From the NCBI GenBank assembly GCA_945881905.1, contig CAMCVV010000024.1, forward strand, positions 1-32,593: a stretch of DNA of 32,593 bases, read 5' to 3'. The translations under genes and the position numbers were made by a program. The DNA is from Paenibacillus alvei (GTDB taxonomy: Bacteria > Bacillota > Bacilli > Paenibacillales > NBRC-103111). The notes beneath the pieces are model-generated. The model worked only from the letters and a program-made list of their open reading frames with translations, was not told where the DNA came from and searched no databases. Shown piece by piece: positions 1 through 7,559 of the stretch; position 1 is the stretch's first letter; each line of letters begins with the position of its first letter.

Positions 1-503
1 TAAAGGTCTATACTCGTTCCTGATTCAACCTCGTGAAGGAAGTTGATACACCTCGATTCATAATAAATTGCTGGTGTAGCACCTGCTACAACTTGCATGA
101 CAAGCCCTAAATGAAAAATTATATCGTTCACATTCAATAATTGCTTTAACAGTTCTATTTTAGGTTCGAATATGTCAAGAATAGGAGTTATGGTATCATC
201 CATATCACGAGTTTCCTCGTAACCAGTGGATACTTGCCAACTAGAAAACCTCATCTTAAAATTTTGTTTAGGATCATGATGATCGTCACCTTTATTAAAA
301 AATTCTGTCGGGGTTATTTACAAGAAATTCGATACCTTATCCCAGTAGATGATCTGATTGGATTGAATTGAAAAATTCGCTTTAATGATTGTTTTCGTGA
401 AATTATCAACTTTAATTTCGCTGATTTTTTCGAAGTGAAAATTAGTTTTATTTTTTCGTTTTCCATTAGTTCCCTTTCTTCTTGATACATATTCCTGTTT
501 CAA
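1..503 (-). pseudogene. DUF4279-like candidate immunity gene, interrupted by an in-frame stop, partial
   Basis: Read on the minus strand from a TTG at 501-503, the frame is open to a TAA at 318-320. It then continues in exactly the same frame to the window edge without another stop. The two halves join into one recognisable protein: an N-terminal strand ending DKVSNFL, the TAA, then ITPTEFFNKGD, a downstream FSSW motif and a C-terminal INFLHEV stretch. This order (first strand, PT...KGD, SSW, helix, strand, INFL) fits the DUF4279 family as I know it. Members often sit beside polymorphic toxins and are candidate immunity proteins. The TTG overlaps the TGA of the preceding immunity gene. A better Shine-Dalgarno followed by an ATG near 460 lies in another frame, so an extra frameshift near the N-terminus is possible. 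The gene is either decayed, miscalled by one base, or read through. Confidence 0.55.
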
Positions 504-736
504 TTATCTTCAATTATCACTTTTTGAATGCGTTCAGTAAATTGATTATTTCTTTGTTCCCGATATTCTGAAATTAAGATTTGATGTGTTTCATCTTCAA
601 AGTGCGTATGATCGTTTTCAACCGGTTCTTTCAACATTCTTTCTAAGTCGCAGTAAAGTTGGGATATTTCATCTAATGTGAGAAAAATTTGAATATCTTT
701 AACTGTTCTATCAAGTTCAGGAATATAAATTCTCAC
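500..736 (-). CDS. small candidate immunity protein of the adjacent secreted toxin
   Basis: A 78-residue acidic, cytosolic-looking protein without signal or membrane segments. It starts at GTG 734-736 behind a good AAAGGAG site, 12 bases after the toxin stop codon. The layout IYIPELD, then LTLDEISQL, then DHTHF near residue 43 is one I recognise from small proteins encoded directly behind polymorphic toxins. That recollection is of the family type, not a database match. Its position directly after the toxin, tight spacing and small acidic character support an immunity role: binding and neutralising the toxin C-terminal domain inside the producer. An orphan regulatory protein is possible but less likely. 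Confidence 0.6.
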   Translation of the reverse strand: MRIYIPELDRTVKDIQIFLTLDEISQLYCDLERMLKEPVENDHTHFEDETHQILISEYREQRNNQFTERIQKVIIEDN

Positions 737-748
737 TTAAATTCTCCT

Positions 749-1540
749 TTATTTTGGTTTTACATCGGAAGGATATAGGGGTCCAGACTTCCACCAATTT
801 CTACTATTGGGCTTCTTCTCCTCGACATGTCCATGTCCGTTTTCGTGAGGCTTAGGATTTTTTAAATCAAATCTAACTCTTTTCGTTTCATCTTTAGACA
901 ATAATACGTGATCTCCGCTTTTATTTATTGTCAGTTTTGCATCTTCTCCAACATATTCTTTGATTTTTCCGAGTGCATCTTGTACTTTGTCATTTTTAAT
1001 GGCAACTTTAGCTACATAAGACCCAGGAACAAAAGGGACTACGGTGGCGACTGCATCCCATGCCATGAATACAGCATTGATCTTAGTAGGATTCTTGTTG
1101 TACTCATATACACTATGCCCTAAGCTAGCGGCGTCAGCAACTGTTTCTATCGCTCGTTTGCTTCGTATTGAAGGGTTCTGTTCATCAGATGGTGTTGCAT
1201 CTGCAAGATCAGTTAGAACTTCTTCATCTGTTACAAGTTCTTCTTCTGTTACAAGATGATTCGTTACTTCAATTTCTGGAGCAGGAGTAGGAGCAGGAGC
1301 TACATCGGGATTAAGCATTTGAAACAAGTTGATACAATCAAAAATTGTCGATAAGTCGAGTAAGTCGTGTAACTCTGCAGGCGTTAAAGATGCAAGGTCT
1401 TCTACTTGCTGTTCTACTGATTGTGCTACTGGTTGTGCTACTGGAGCTTGATCCGTCATTCCGAAGATGGCTTGAGTTGGGATCATCATCGTAGCGAGTA
1501 ACATGGTCACGATGATTTTACTGAATAATTGGGTAAACAT
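749..1540 (-). CDS. secreted polymorphic-toxin-like protein with C-terminal toxin domain
   Basis: A 263-residue protein. Residues 1-24 form a signal peptide (basic start, hydrophobic core, alanine before the likely cleavage site). Residues 25-125 are a low-complexity linker rich in V, A, P, E and T. Residues 130-185 resemble the small hydrophobic pre-toxin region of many polymorphic toxins (DAASLGHSVYEY and VVPFVPGSYVAK). The last 55 residues carry HVLLSKDETKRVRFD, the histidine-rich NPKPHENGHGHVEEK and SGPLYPSDVKPK. I recognise this ending from the polymorphic toxin type 24 class, a predicted nuclease-like fold. The start is ATG 1538-1540 with GGAG at a spacing of about 8. Most such toxins are much longer, so this is a compact, Sec-exported version. 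It is the first gene of a unit with one or two immunity candidates behind it. Confidence 0.6.
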   Translation of the reverse strand: MFTQLFSKIIVTMLLATMMIPTQAIFGMTDQAPVAQPVAQSVEQQVEDLASLTPAELHDLLDLSTIFDCINLFQMLNPDVAPAPTPAPEIEVTNHLVTEEELVTDEEVLTDLADATPSDEQNPSIRSKRAIETVADAASLGHSVYEYNKNPTKINAVFMAWDAVATVVPFVPGSYVAKVAIKNDKVQDALGKIKEYVGEDAKLTINKSGDHVLLSKDETKRVRFDLKNPKPHENGHGHVEEKKPNSRNWWKSGPLYPSDVKPK

Positions 1541-1709
1541 GATGAAATCTCCGTTGATTCTAGTTGTAAAATGGATATAATTACCATTTCGTATTCTTAT
1601 ACTAGCAAAAACAACGGATCAATGCAAAAAAAACAGGCAATATGTATGTAAAGTATTGATATAATTTTGGGTACCTAAAACAATCTATAAAAAGAACTAA
1701 TTTTATGTA

Positions 1710-1754
1710 TAAGTGCAGGATGCTCGTGTGCTCGTGTGTATGCGCACTTATAAT
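1710..1754 (+). repeat. inverted repeat TAAGTGC/GCACTTA enclosing a tandem octamer
   Basis: TAAGTGC (1710-1716) and GCACTTA (1744-1750) are perfect inverted copies. Between them TGCTCGTG occurs twice in tandem (1721-1728 and 1729-1736). A TATAAT at 1749-1754 overlaps the right arm and could be the -10 box of the broken LacI gene, although no good -35 is visible. This may be leftover operator sequence of the lost repressor and its operon. Confidence 0.25.
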
Positions 1755-1809
1755 TGAAGACTCGGAGTTCAAGTAAAGACGATGATTTAATAGAAGGCAT
1801 CGTGTATGC

Positions 1810-2037
1810 ATGTCCAAACCAACCATGAAGCAAGTCGCACAAGAGGCTAGAGTCTCAACAGCTACAGTATCGCGAGTACTAACAGGCAGTGGATTTGTGA
1901 GCAAAGAAGTGAAAGCAAGAGTAAATGAAGTGATGCTAGAGCTTTACTACCAGCCTAACGCGGTAGCTAGATGTCTAAAACAAGTTAAAACACACACAAT
2001 CGGAGTGATCATACCAGATATTTCGAATCCGTCCTGA
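1810..2037 (+). pseudogene. LacI-family repressor, truncated after the DNA-binding domain
   Basis: Residues 1-60 are a complete LacI helix-turn-helix and hinge helix (TMKQVAQEARVSTATVSRVL, later YQPNAVARCLK). They are followed by the first strand of the ligand domain (HTIGVIIPDISNP), which normally continues for another 270 residues. Here a TGA at 2035-2037 comes right after ISNPS, and the same frame then runs into a piece of L-fucose isomerase. The gene has lost its whole effector domain through a deletion that fused it to the next gene. A free 75-residue DNA-binding stub could still be made, but the fusion to other fragments argues for a relic. Confidence 0.8.
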
Positions 2038-2652
2038 TGCTATCCTACAGAAACGATCGACACAGACCCTGCAATCCCCAAAGCGATCTGGGTATGAGAA
2101 ATGAATACATAGAAATGAGTGAGTTCATCCGTCGGATGGATCGGGAGATCTATGATAAGGACGAATATCACAAGGCACTTGCTTGGACGAAAGAACACTG
2201 TATAGAAGTGCCAGACGCGAATCCACATCACCTCTGGAGGACTCGTGAACAAAAGACGCAGGTTGGGCAGACGGTTGTAAATATGACGCTTATCGTTCGC
2301 GACCTGATGATTGGGAATCCTGTACGTGGCGAGATGGGTTATGGTGAAGAAGCATTAGGACATCATGCGATTGCAGCGGGATTCCAAGGTCAAAGAGCAT
2401 GGACAGATCATTTTCCCAACGGAGATTTCATGGAAGCGATACTTTCAAGCTCGTTTGATTGGAATGGGATCCGTGAAGCTTTTGTGATGTCTACAGAAAA
2501 TGATGCCCTGAACGCTGTAACGATGGCTCGGATTAACTTAATTAAAGGACTTGGACCAGTACTGCAGCTCGCAGAAGGTTACACCGTTGAATTACCTCAA
2601 ACAACACACGATATACTCGATAAGCGAACGAATCCCACATGGCCAACGAAGA
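2038..2652 (+). pseudogene. L-fucose isomerase, collapsed remnant with internal deletions
   Basis: Three conserved slices of FucI (about 590 residues when intact) remain. Slice 1 (2044-2091, frame of the LacI stub) reads ETIDTDPAIPKAIW. Slice 2 starts near 2088 in another frame (LGMRNEYIEMSEF) and runs through AIAAGFQGQRAWTDHFPNGD and SSFDWNGIREAF to TENDALNAVTM near 2525. Slice 3 (INLIKGLGPVLQLAEG to KRTNPTWPT, up to about 2648) is close to the normal C-terminal region. The blocks between them, including the end of the protein, are missing. The segment from slice 2 onward is open and could give a roughly 260-residue chimera with the next fragment, but it cannot be a working isomerase. The lost operon probably used fucose or a related sugar. 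Confidence 0.85.
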
Positions 2653-2915
2653 TCACCCCTTTTACACAAAACAAGGAAGTGGATTACCCGCAGTTCGCTC
2701 AATGGATTGAATGGTACATACACAGAGGGGTTCATGGACTATTCGCTGTCTGTCAATCCAGTGAAATGTTCGAATTAATTCTCGAAGAACGCATTCGGAT
2801 TGCACGGTTTACTGTAGAATAAGCTGCGAATAGAGTTCCTGTCATTGCTTCTGGGCACATCTCATTTGGCATGTACGAATGTCCTTATCCCTTTAAGCGA
2901 CTCACCAATCCAGCG
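2649..2915 (+). pseudogene. dihydrodipicolinate-synthase-family (DapA-like) remnant
   Basis: Directly fused in frame to the FucI remnant. ITPFTQNKEVDYPQFAQWIE and GLFAVCQSSEMF match the N-terminal part of DapA-like aldolases that work on sugar acids. A TAA at 2820-2822 interrupts the frame, which then continues as RVPVIASGHIS. A deletion next joins this to MYECPYPFKRL, which belongs near residue 200 of such proteins. The Schiff-base lysine segment lies in the missing middle. Beyond about 2915 nothing recognisable remains before the end of the minus-strand YheC/YheD gene. With the LacI and FucI pieces it marks a lost catabolic operon. Confidence 0.75.
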
Positions 2916-2990
2916 CTATGCAGCTTTATTCCATCGATCAGGTTACTGAATTCGGAAGATCCAGTAACGCTAATCGAACATCGTCTGTCA

Positions 2991-3791
2991 CTATCGACTA
3001 GAGATAGGAGCACTTTTGGCTTTATTACAATCCAAACGATATTCCTGACCATATGCTCTAGCATACCTTACGATTTTTTTGATCATTGTTTTGTTCGCAA
3101 GTTTGGTAAATGGACAAGGATCTGGCTGAATGTTAACTTCTAAGATCCACGGATGTAGTTTACGGTCAACAGCGATATCGAGTCCAAGTTCTTTCACATG
3201 AGGATGCTTACGCGTGAATTGCGTAGCAGTTAATTGGGCGATGCGATGCATTTCCCGAAGAACAAGAGCAGTTGTCTTCTTACTACCTGTTACGGATTGA
3301 ATAATTACAGATGCAGGATAAATGGTACCCCCTTGGCTTCCATTCGTTACTGCTTTCAGCGGGTGAGCAACACGACCCACTATTCCTGTGCGAACCCATC
3401 TCCCTGCAGGATTTTTTTGGACCATTATACGAAAATCAAAAGGACGTCCACGCAATCGCAATAAGTCGATTCCTTTTTGCACGAGGTAGCGTCTTTTGCC
3501 GATGCGCTTCTTCATGGAATGGTAAACAGATCGAAACCTAGGGAAGGTATAAGTCCGAATCCCACTCCGATACTGGTACTTATTCCCTTTGTTTTCTACG
3601 CGCATTACCCCGATTCCTTTCGAGCCTTTATCTGGCTTTACGTACACCATACGATACCGCTTTAGCATAATACGTAATCGATTACGAGTAAATGAACGTG
3701 TAAGAGGTACATATTGAGCTAATTGGCGATCTTTCATCACGAGATGAGTCTTTACCATCTTACTTACAAGTTCTTTTAGATTTTTCTTCAT
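2991..3791 (-). CDS. YheC/YheD-family ATP-grasp protein (spore-coat associated family)
   Basis: A 266-residue, very basic ATP-grasp protein. ATP-grasp marks include VYVKPDKGSKGIGVMRV (residues 49-65, ATP-binding lysine and glycine loop), a YLVQKGIDL strand, FDFRIMVQ, and the C-terminal metal-binding segment ELGLDIAVD...WILEVNIQPDP. This fits the short YheC/YheD proteins, which are abundant in spore-forming Bacillales and known mainly as endospore coat-associated. The ligase substrate is unknown. The start ATG 3789-3791 has GAGG at a spacing of about 8. It is divergent from the diaminopropionate cassette, which would suit a ligase using that amino acid, but this is only a neighbourhood argument. 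Confidence 0.8.
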   Translation of the reverse strand: MKKNLKELVSKMVKTHLVMKDRQLAQYVPLTRSFTRNRLRIMLKRYRMVYVKPDKGSKGIGVMRVENKGNKYQYRSGIRTYTFPRFRSVYHSMKKRIGKRRYLVQKGIDLLRLRGRPFDFRIMVQKNPAGRWVRTGIVGRVAHPLKAVTNGSQGGTIYPASVIIQSVTGSKKTTALVLREMHRIAQLTATQFTRKHPHVKELGLDIAVDRKLHPWILEVNIQPDPCPFTKLANKTMIKKIVRYARAYGQEYRLDCNKAKSAPISSR

Positions 3792-3908
3792 AGGGGTCCT
3801 CTTTTCTGAACATTGAACTTCGTTTCGGCATCATACGAAACCATACGAGAATATGTGATGGGTACAAACTTCTAGGGTACAAACGTCATGGAGAGGATGT
3901 CAGGATAG

Positions 3909-3937
3909 AACCAACTTCGGACGGATTACATAGGGTA
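3909..3937 (+). promoter_or_regulatory. possible SigK-type promoter of the diaminopropionate cassette
   Basis: CATAGGGTA at 3929-3937 matches the CATANNNTA -10 pattern of mother-cell sigma K. An AC-containing element (AACC, 3909-3912) lies about 16 bases upstream. The first gene starts 59 bases downstream. No convincing sigma A promoter is visible in the 3792-3995 gap. Short motif match only. Confidence 0.25.
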
Positions 3938-3995
3938 TGTGGATAACAGTGGTTCACGCACCAACGATGGGCGATAGGAGAGGAGGCGAAAGTCT

Positions 3996-5237
3996 GTGCG
4001 TAACAACGTTCAAGAAACGATTGAGCGGATGTCTCAACAATTTCCATGGTATGCGCAGATGACTCGACAAGAGCGAACGAATCAAGTCAAAGCATATATG
4101 GACTTGAAGAGTTTGCCGTTGATCACAGCTTCTATATTAGAGGCGCATTATTACACAGATAACAACCCACTCGCACAATGCAACCACCACAACCGTTATC
4201 TGACATCGGGTACAAGCGCTAATAAACGTAAAGCCATCTATTATTCAACCTTCGATGAAGAAGCGTATCTACGGATCAAGTTAGAGGTATTCCGACGAAT
4301 TCTAGGAACATCGTGCTACCGGACAGCTTTAGCGGATATGGGTACGGGACATGCAGAAGCGACAGCAGTAGCTGTATTTCGATACTTGGGGATTGAGGTT
4401 GAATCAATATCTCATCGTCTACCCATCGAACAGCACATCGTTCGATTAGTTCATAGTAGACCCGAGGTATTGTACACGATGCCGTCGATTTTGGACCGTA
4501 TTTTACTTTCATCTGCTGATCCAACAATATATGGGATACGTCATGTGATTCTCGTAGGAGAAATGGCTTCACCTGCATGGATTCAACGCGTCGCTCAACG
4601 TTTGTGTATTGGTGTTGAACAGATCACGGATACGTATGGCTCCATCGAGATCGGAACGATCGCTTACTTTTCTCATGAACACGGAAGATATATATGTACA
4701 GAAGGACTTATTGCCGAGGGTGTTGGCACAGAAGCTCTCGGAGAAGATCTAGAGCCTTTGATGGCAGAAGACGAGCAAGTGCTTGTCTTGACATCGACAG
4801 TGCGCGATTCTTTCCCTGCTTTGCGATATGTCACTTACGATGTCGTGCGTGATCTTCGCCCAATCAGAGTCAACGGTTCACTTCAGCAAAGCTTTCAGTG
4901 TGTGGTGAAAAGAATAGGAGCTGACTTGAAGCATGGTGAGAAGATTAGTATCTATGATATTGAGAATATCGTATATCGCTATGTGAGTGACGCGATCGTT
5001 CGTGTGTTGGTTGCGGGTAATGCGCTTAACATAAATGTATACAGTCCACATATCAGCGGATCAGTACTAGAGCATATTCGGGTTGAGGTGGAGAACTGCA
5101 TACCAGCGATTGGGATGATGATTCGTGCGCGAATACTTGAAGGCATCCAAGTCATCCAAGGGAACTTCGAGGATTTCTTTCACAACCAGGATGTTGTCAA
5201 AAACAAAAAAATATGGGTGGAGTCTAGGGAGGAATGA
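3996..5237 (+). CDS. PaaK-like adenylate-forming (AMP-binding) enzyme
   Basis: A 413-residue protein starting at a GTG behind GGAGAGGAGG. It has ANL-superfamily marks: the phosphate loop LTSGTSANKRKA (near residue 69), a DTYGSIEIG block (near 212) in the place of the usual YGxTE, and a RYVTYDVV segment (near 277) in the place of the RxGD-type hinge. Overall length and spacing are closest to phenylacetate-CoA-ligase-like enzymes rather than NRPS adenylation domains. It activates a carboxylate as an adenylate; the substrate cannot be read from the sequence. It overlaps the next gene (ATGA) and so is translationally coupled to SbnA and SbnB. It could activate diaminopropionate or an acyl group to be joined to it. 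No carrier protein is visible. Confidence 0.75.
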   Translation: MRNNVQETIERMSQQFPWYAQMTRQERTNQVKAYMDLKSLPLITASILEAHYYTDNNPLAQCNHHNRYLTSGTSANKRKAIYYSTFDEEAYLRIKLEVFRRILGTSCYRTALADMGTGHAEATAVAVFRYLGIEVESISHRLPIEQHIVRLVHSRPEVLYTMPSILDRILLSSADPTIYGIRHVILVGEMASPAWIQRVAQRLCIGVEQITDTYGSIEIGTIAYFSHEHGRYICTEGLIAEGVGTEALGEDLEPLMAEDEQVLVLTSTVRDSFPALRYVTYDVVRDLRPIRVNGSLQQSFQCVVKRIGADLKHGEKISIYDIENIVYRYVSDAIVRVLVAGNALNINVYSPHISGSVLEHIRVEVENCIPAIGMMIRARILEGIQVIQGNFEDFFHNQDVVKNKKIWVESREE

Positions 5238-5239
5238 AG

Positions 5240-6217
5240 GTGAAATTAGAGAGCGGGATTGTGAAAGCAATCGGCAGCACACCTTTAATCAAGCTCAATC
5301 GGTTGTTCGAAGGTGAATCGTTCCATGTGTACGGCAAGATGGAGTGGATGAACCCAAGTGGCAGTGCCAAAGATCGACCTGCACTCTATATGATGCGAGA
5401 AGCGATAAATCGTGGTGAAATCACCAGTGAAACCGTTGTGATCGAATCAAGCTCAGGCAATCTTGGTATCAGTCTAGCGCAAATATGTGGATATCTAGGT
5501 CTTCGATTCATTTGCGTCATCGATCCGCGTACGACAGAGCAACACACACAAATTATTCGTAGCTTCCGTGGAGAAATCGAATGCGTCACGGAACCAGATC
5601 AAGAGACGGGCGAGTATCTACCAGCACGGATTCGACGAGTGAAGGAACTGCTTCAGCATATACCGAACGCCTATTGGACGAACCAATATGGGAACCCTGA
5701 CAATTATGTGGCACATTGGGAAACCACGATGAGTGAAATCGGGGAACAGCTTGGGCCCATCGATTATTTATTTTGTGGAGTAAGCTCATGTGGAACGATA
5801 CGCGGGTGTATGACGTATATACGTAGCCGTCAGTGGGCAACTCAGATTGTAGCTGTAGACGCGGCGGGTAGTGTGATTTTCGGAGGGGAGAAAGGCCCGA
5901 GAAAGTTTCCTGGATTAGGTTCAGGGTTAAGACCAGATCTGTATCGAGATGATTTAGCAGATATCGTCATGTATGTATCGGACAGTGACTGTGTTCGAGG
6001 CTGTCGTGAATTGGCGAAGCGCGAATCAATCTTGGCGGGAGCATCCTCAGGAGGTGTTATATCTGCTGTAGCACATATGAAGCATAGTATCATGGAAGGA
6101 TCGATTTGCGTAGCGATACTTCCGGATCGAGGTGAGCGATACCTAAGTACAGTATACAACGATACTTGGGTATACGAACAATTAGGCTTTGATCCTTGTT
6201 CTTTGAAAGGTGGATAA
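5240..6217 (+). CDS. sbnA: 2,3-diaminopropionate biosynthesis protein SbnA (PLP-dependent)
   Basis: A cysteine-synthase-fold enzyme. In the known pathway SbnA joins O-phospho-L-serine and L-glutamate into N-(1-amino-1-carboxyl-2-ethyl)-glutamate, which SbnB then oxidises to L-2,3-diaminopropionate. Key parts are GSTPLIKLNRL near the start, the PLP lysine in NPSGSAKDRPA (about residue 46 from the upstream ATG), the substrate loop SSSGNLGIS, the phosphate-binding stretch CGVSSCGTIRG and AGASSGG. The ATG at 5234 overlaps the previous stop, but GGGAGG at 5227-5232 lies only one base before it and seven bases before GTG 5240. The GTG is therefore the more likely start (325 residues). Pairing with SbnB supports the specific call over an ordinary cysteine synthase. 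Confidence 0.88.
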   Translation: MKLESGIVKAIGSTPLIKLNRLFEGESFHVYGKMEWMNPSGSAKDRPALYMMREAINRGEITSETVVIESSSGNLGISLAQICGYLGLRFICVIDPRTTEQHTQIIRSFRGEIECVTEPDQETGEYLPARIRRVKELLQHIPNAYWTNQYGNPDNYVAHWETTMSEIGEQLGPIDYLFCGVSSCGTIRGCMTYIRSRQWATQIVAVDAAGSVIFGGEKGPRKFPGLGSGLRPDLYRDDLADIVMYVSDSDCVRGCRELAKRESILAGASSGGVISAVAHMKHSIMEGSICVAILPDRGERYLSTVYNDTWVYEQLGFDPCSLKGG

Positions 6218-6220
6218 AGC

Positions 6221-7201
6221 ATGATCTATGTGAACGATGGTCATATTCGAGAGATCGGTGTTGACTGGGAACAATTGATCCACGTCATCGAGGATGTAGT
6301 AAGGATAAAAGATGCCGGTGATTGTGTAAACCCGCTCAAGCCCTATCTGCGATTTCATGAATCCATGAATCGGATTATTGCGATGCCAGCCTTTGTTGGG
6401 GGAAGCTATCAGATGGCAGGGATCAAGTGGATTGCTAGTTTCCCGAATAATACGCACATCGGACTGCCGAGAGCTCACAATACCATCATACTGAATCGAC
6501 CTGACACAGGTGAACCGATAGCATTTTTTGAAAGCAGGTTACTTAACGGGATACGAACAGCTGCCGTTAGTGGATTAATGCTTCGTTGTTATCTCGCGCA
6601 GAGGCGACTTGTCAAGCTACAGATCGGAATTATCGGATGGGGACCAGTCGGTCGTCTTCACCTTGATATGTGCTTCAAGATATGGGGAGATCACATTGAC
6701 CGTATTACCTTATATGATATTCGAAGTATTGATCCAAATACGATACCCGCTCACGTAAAAGCCATTACGGTTATTGCAGATGATTGGCGTTCAGTCTATA
6801 GAGAATCGAATGTGTTTATTACGTGTACAGTATCTTCAGAGCGATATATCAACGAAAAACCACAAGCAGGTGCATTGCTAATTAACGTATCTCTTCGCGA
6901 TTATATCGTAGATTATGTAGCGCAGGTGAAAGCGATTGTCGTCGATGATTGGTTAGAAGTATGCCGTGAAAATACAGATATAGAGCAGTTGCATCAAAGT
7001 TACGGCTTGATTGAATCCGATACATGCACCATAACAGATGTCTTATGCCATAATCGTTTGGCGGCATATGCCTGTAATGAACCGGTGTATGTCAACCCGA
7101 TGGGACTTGCGATATTCGATATTGGCATTGCGACATTCTATTTACGTGAAGCATACTTGCGAAAGAAAGGAGTGATGCTTGAAAATGCTTATGAATTCTA
7201 G
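6221..7201 (+). CDS. sbnB: 2,3-diaminopropionate biosynthesis protein SbnB (NAD-dependent dehydrogenase)
   Basis: A 326-residue member of the ornithine cyclodeaminase/mu-crystallin fold. SbnB oxidatively hydrolyses the SbnA product to L-2,3-diaminopropionate and 2-oxoglutarate using NAD. Visible marks are GIKWIASFPNN (residues 67-77, with the conserved lysine), LNGIRTAAVSG (108-118) and the Rossmann loop IGIIGWGPVGRLHL (135-148). The start ATG at 6221 is three bases after the sbnA stop, with AAGGTGG at a spacing of 7. The order activating enzyme, sbnA, sbnB makes one transcription unit. Confidence 0.88.
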   Translation: MIYVNDGHIREIGVDWEQLIHVIEDVVRIKDAGDCVNPLKPYLRFHESMNRIIAMPAFVGGSYQMAGIKWIASFPNNTHIGLPRAHNTIILNRPDTGEPIAFFESRLLNGIRTAAVSGLMLRCYLAQRRLVKLQIGIIGWGPVGRLHLDMCFKIWGDHIDRITLYDIRSIDPNTIPAHVKAITVIADDWRSVYRESNVFITCTVSSERYINEKPQAGALLINVSLRDYIVDYVAQVKAIVVDDWLEVCRENTDIEQLHQSYGLIESDTCTITDVLCHNRLAAYACNEPVYVNPMGLAIFDIGIATFYLREAYLRKKGVMLENAYEF

Positions 7202-7283
7202 CATGCACAGTCAGTCACGCCGCGCACCGACATCAAAGGTATCGAAGCAAGCTCTAGTAAGCAGTGTGATTTCTGGAAGCTAG
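7179..7283 (+). pseudogene. short ORF overlapping the end of sbnB, probable truncated fourth gene
   Basis: AAAGGAG (7166-7172) inside the end of sbnB is followed by TTG 7179 and then ATG 7185. The frame encodes 34 residues rich in Ser, Arg and Lys (MNSSMHSQSRRAPTSK) and ends ALVSSVISGS before TAG. The strong ribosome site argues for real translation. The polar start followed by a hydrophobic run resembles the cytoplasmic N-terminus and first membrane helix of a transporter such as an MFS exporter, cut off at once. It could instead be a genuine small peptide. I favour a truncated export gene of the cassette. Confidence 0.35.
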
Positions 7284-7559
7284 ACAAGAGGTACACCTAG
7301 GATAGGTGATCCATGTGAAGAAGGCACAAACCTGTGAGGTGGAGCTTTCTTCTTAAGTATCTGAAGGCAGAGTAACCACAGCAAGCAGATCTATAGATGC
7401 AGACACTGGCGATGAACTTACGGATATGATTATCCCCATGACGAACAACCGAACCATGGAGAAAGTCGTCTCGAGTTGAAAGAAACCAACCCCGTGCAGT
7501 ATAAGTGAAGCCGATCTTTTTGCATAGAAATAGTAAGCATGCGGGTTTAATTCTTGTGG
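7284..7559. other. gap with hairpins and an orphan coding-like stretch
   Basis: A small perfect hairpin, CACCT/AGGTG, lies at 7294-7308. A longer imperfect one (7317-7352, GAAGAAGGCACAAACCT against AGGTGGAGCTTTCTTC) ends in a pyrimidine run and may terminate the sbn unit. At 7363-7479 one plus-strand frame reads as plausible protein (SIDADTGDELTDMIIPM and NNRTMEK) but has no start codon or ribosome site. It looks like another gene fragment of unknown family. Nothing else is recognisable up to the TetR gene. Confidence 0.35.

Noticed and set aside
908-1259. Two overlapping plus-strand frames opposite the toxin gene
   Set aside because: Ser/Ala/Thr-rich mirror images of the toxin linker, without a ribosome site or a recognisable fold.
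1602-1904. 100-codon minus-strand frame over the start of the LacI remnant
   Set aside because: It is antisense to a clear LacI DNA-binding domain, with Cys- and Leu-rich low-quality translation and no ribosome site.
2551-2778. Plus-strand frame of 75 codons inside the FucI/DapA remnant
   Set aside because: Out of frame with the recognisable isomerase and aldolase segments, with no family resemblance.
7317-7352. Possible T-box leader (GAGGTGGAGC resembling the T-box core)
   Set aside because: The conserved T-box core is not matched, there is no specifier loop, and no amino-acid gene follows on this strand.
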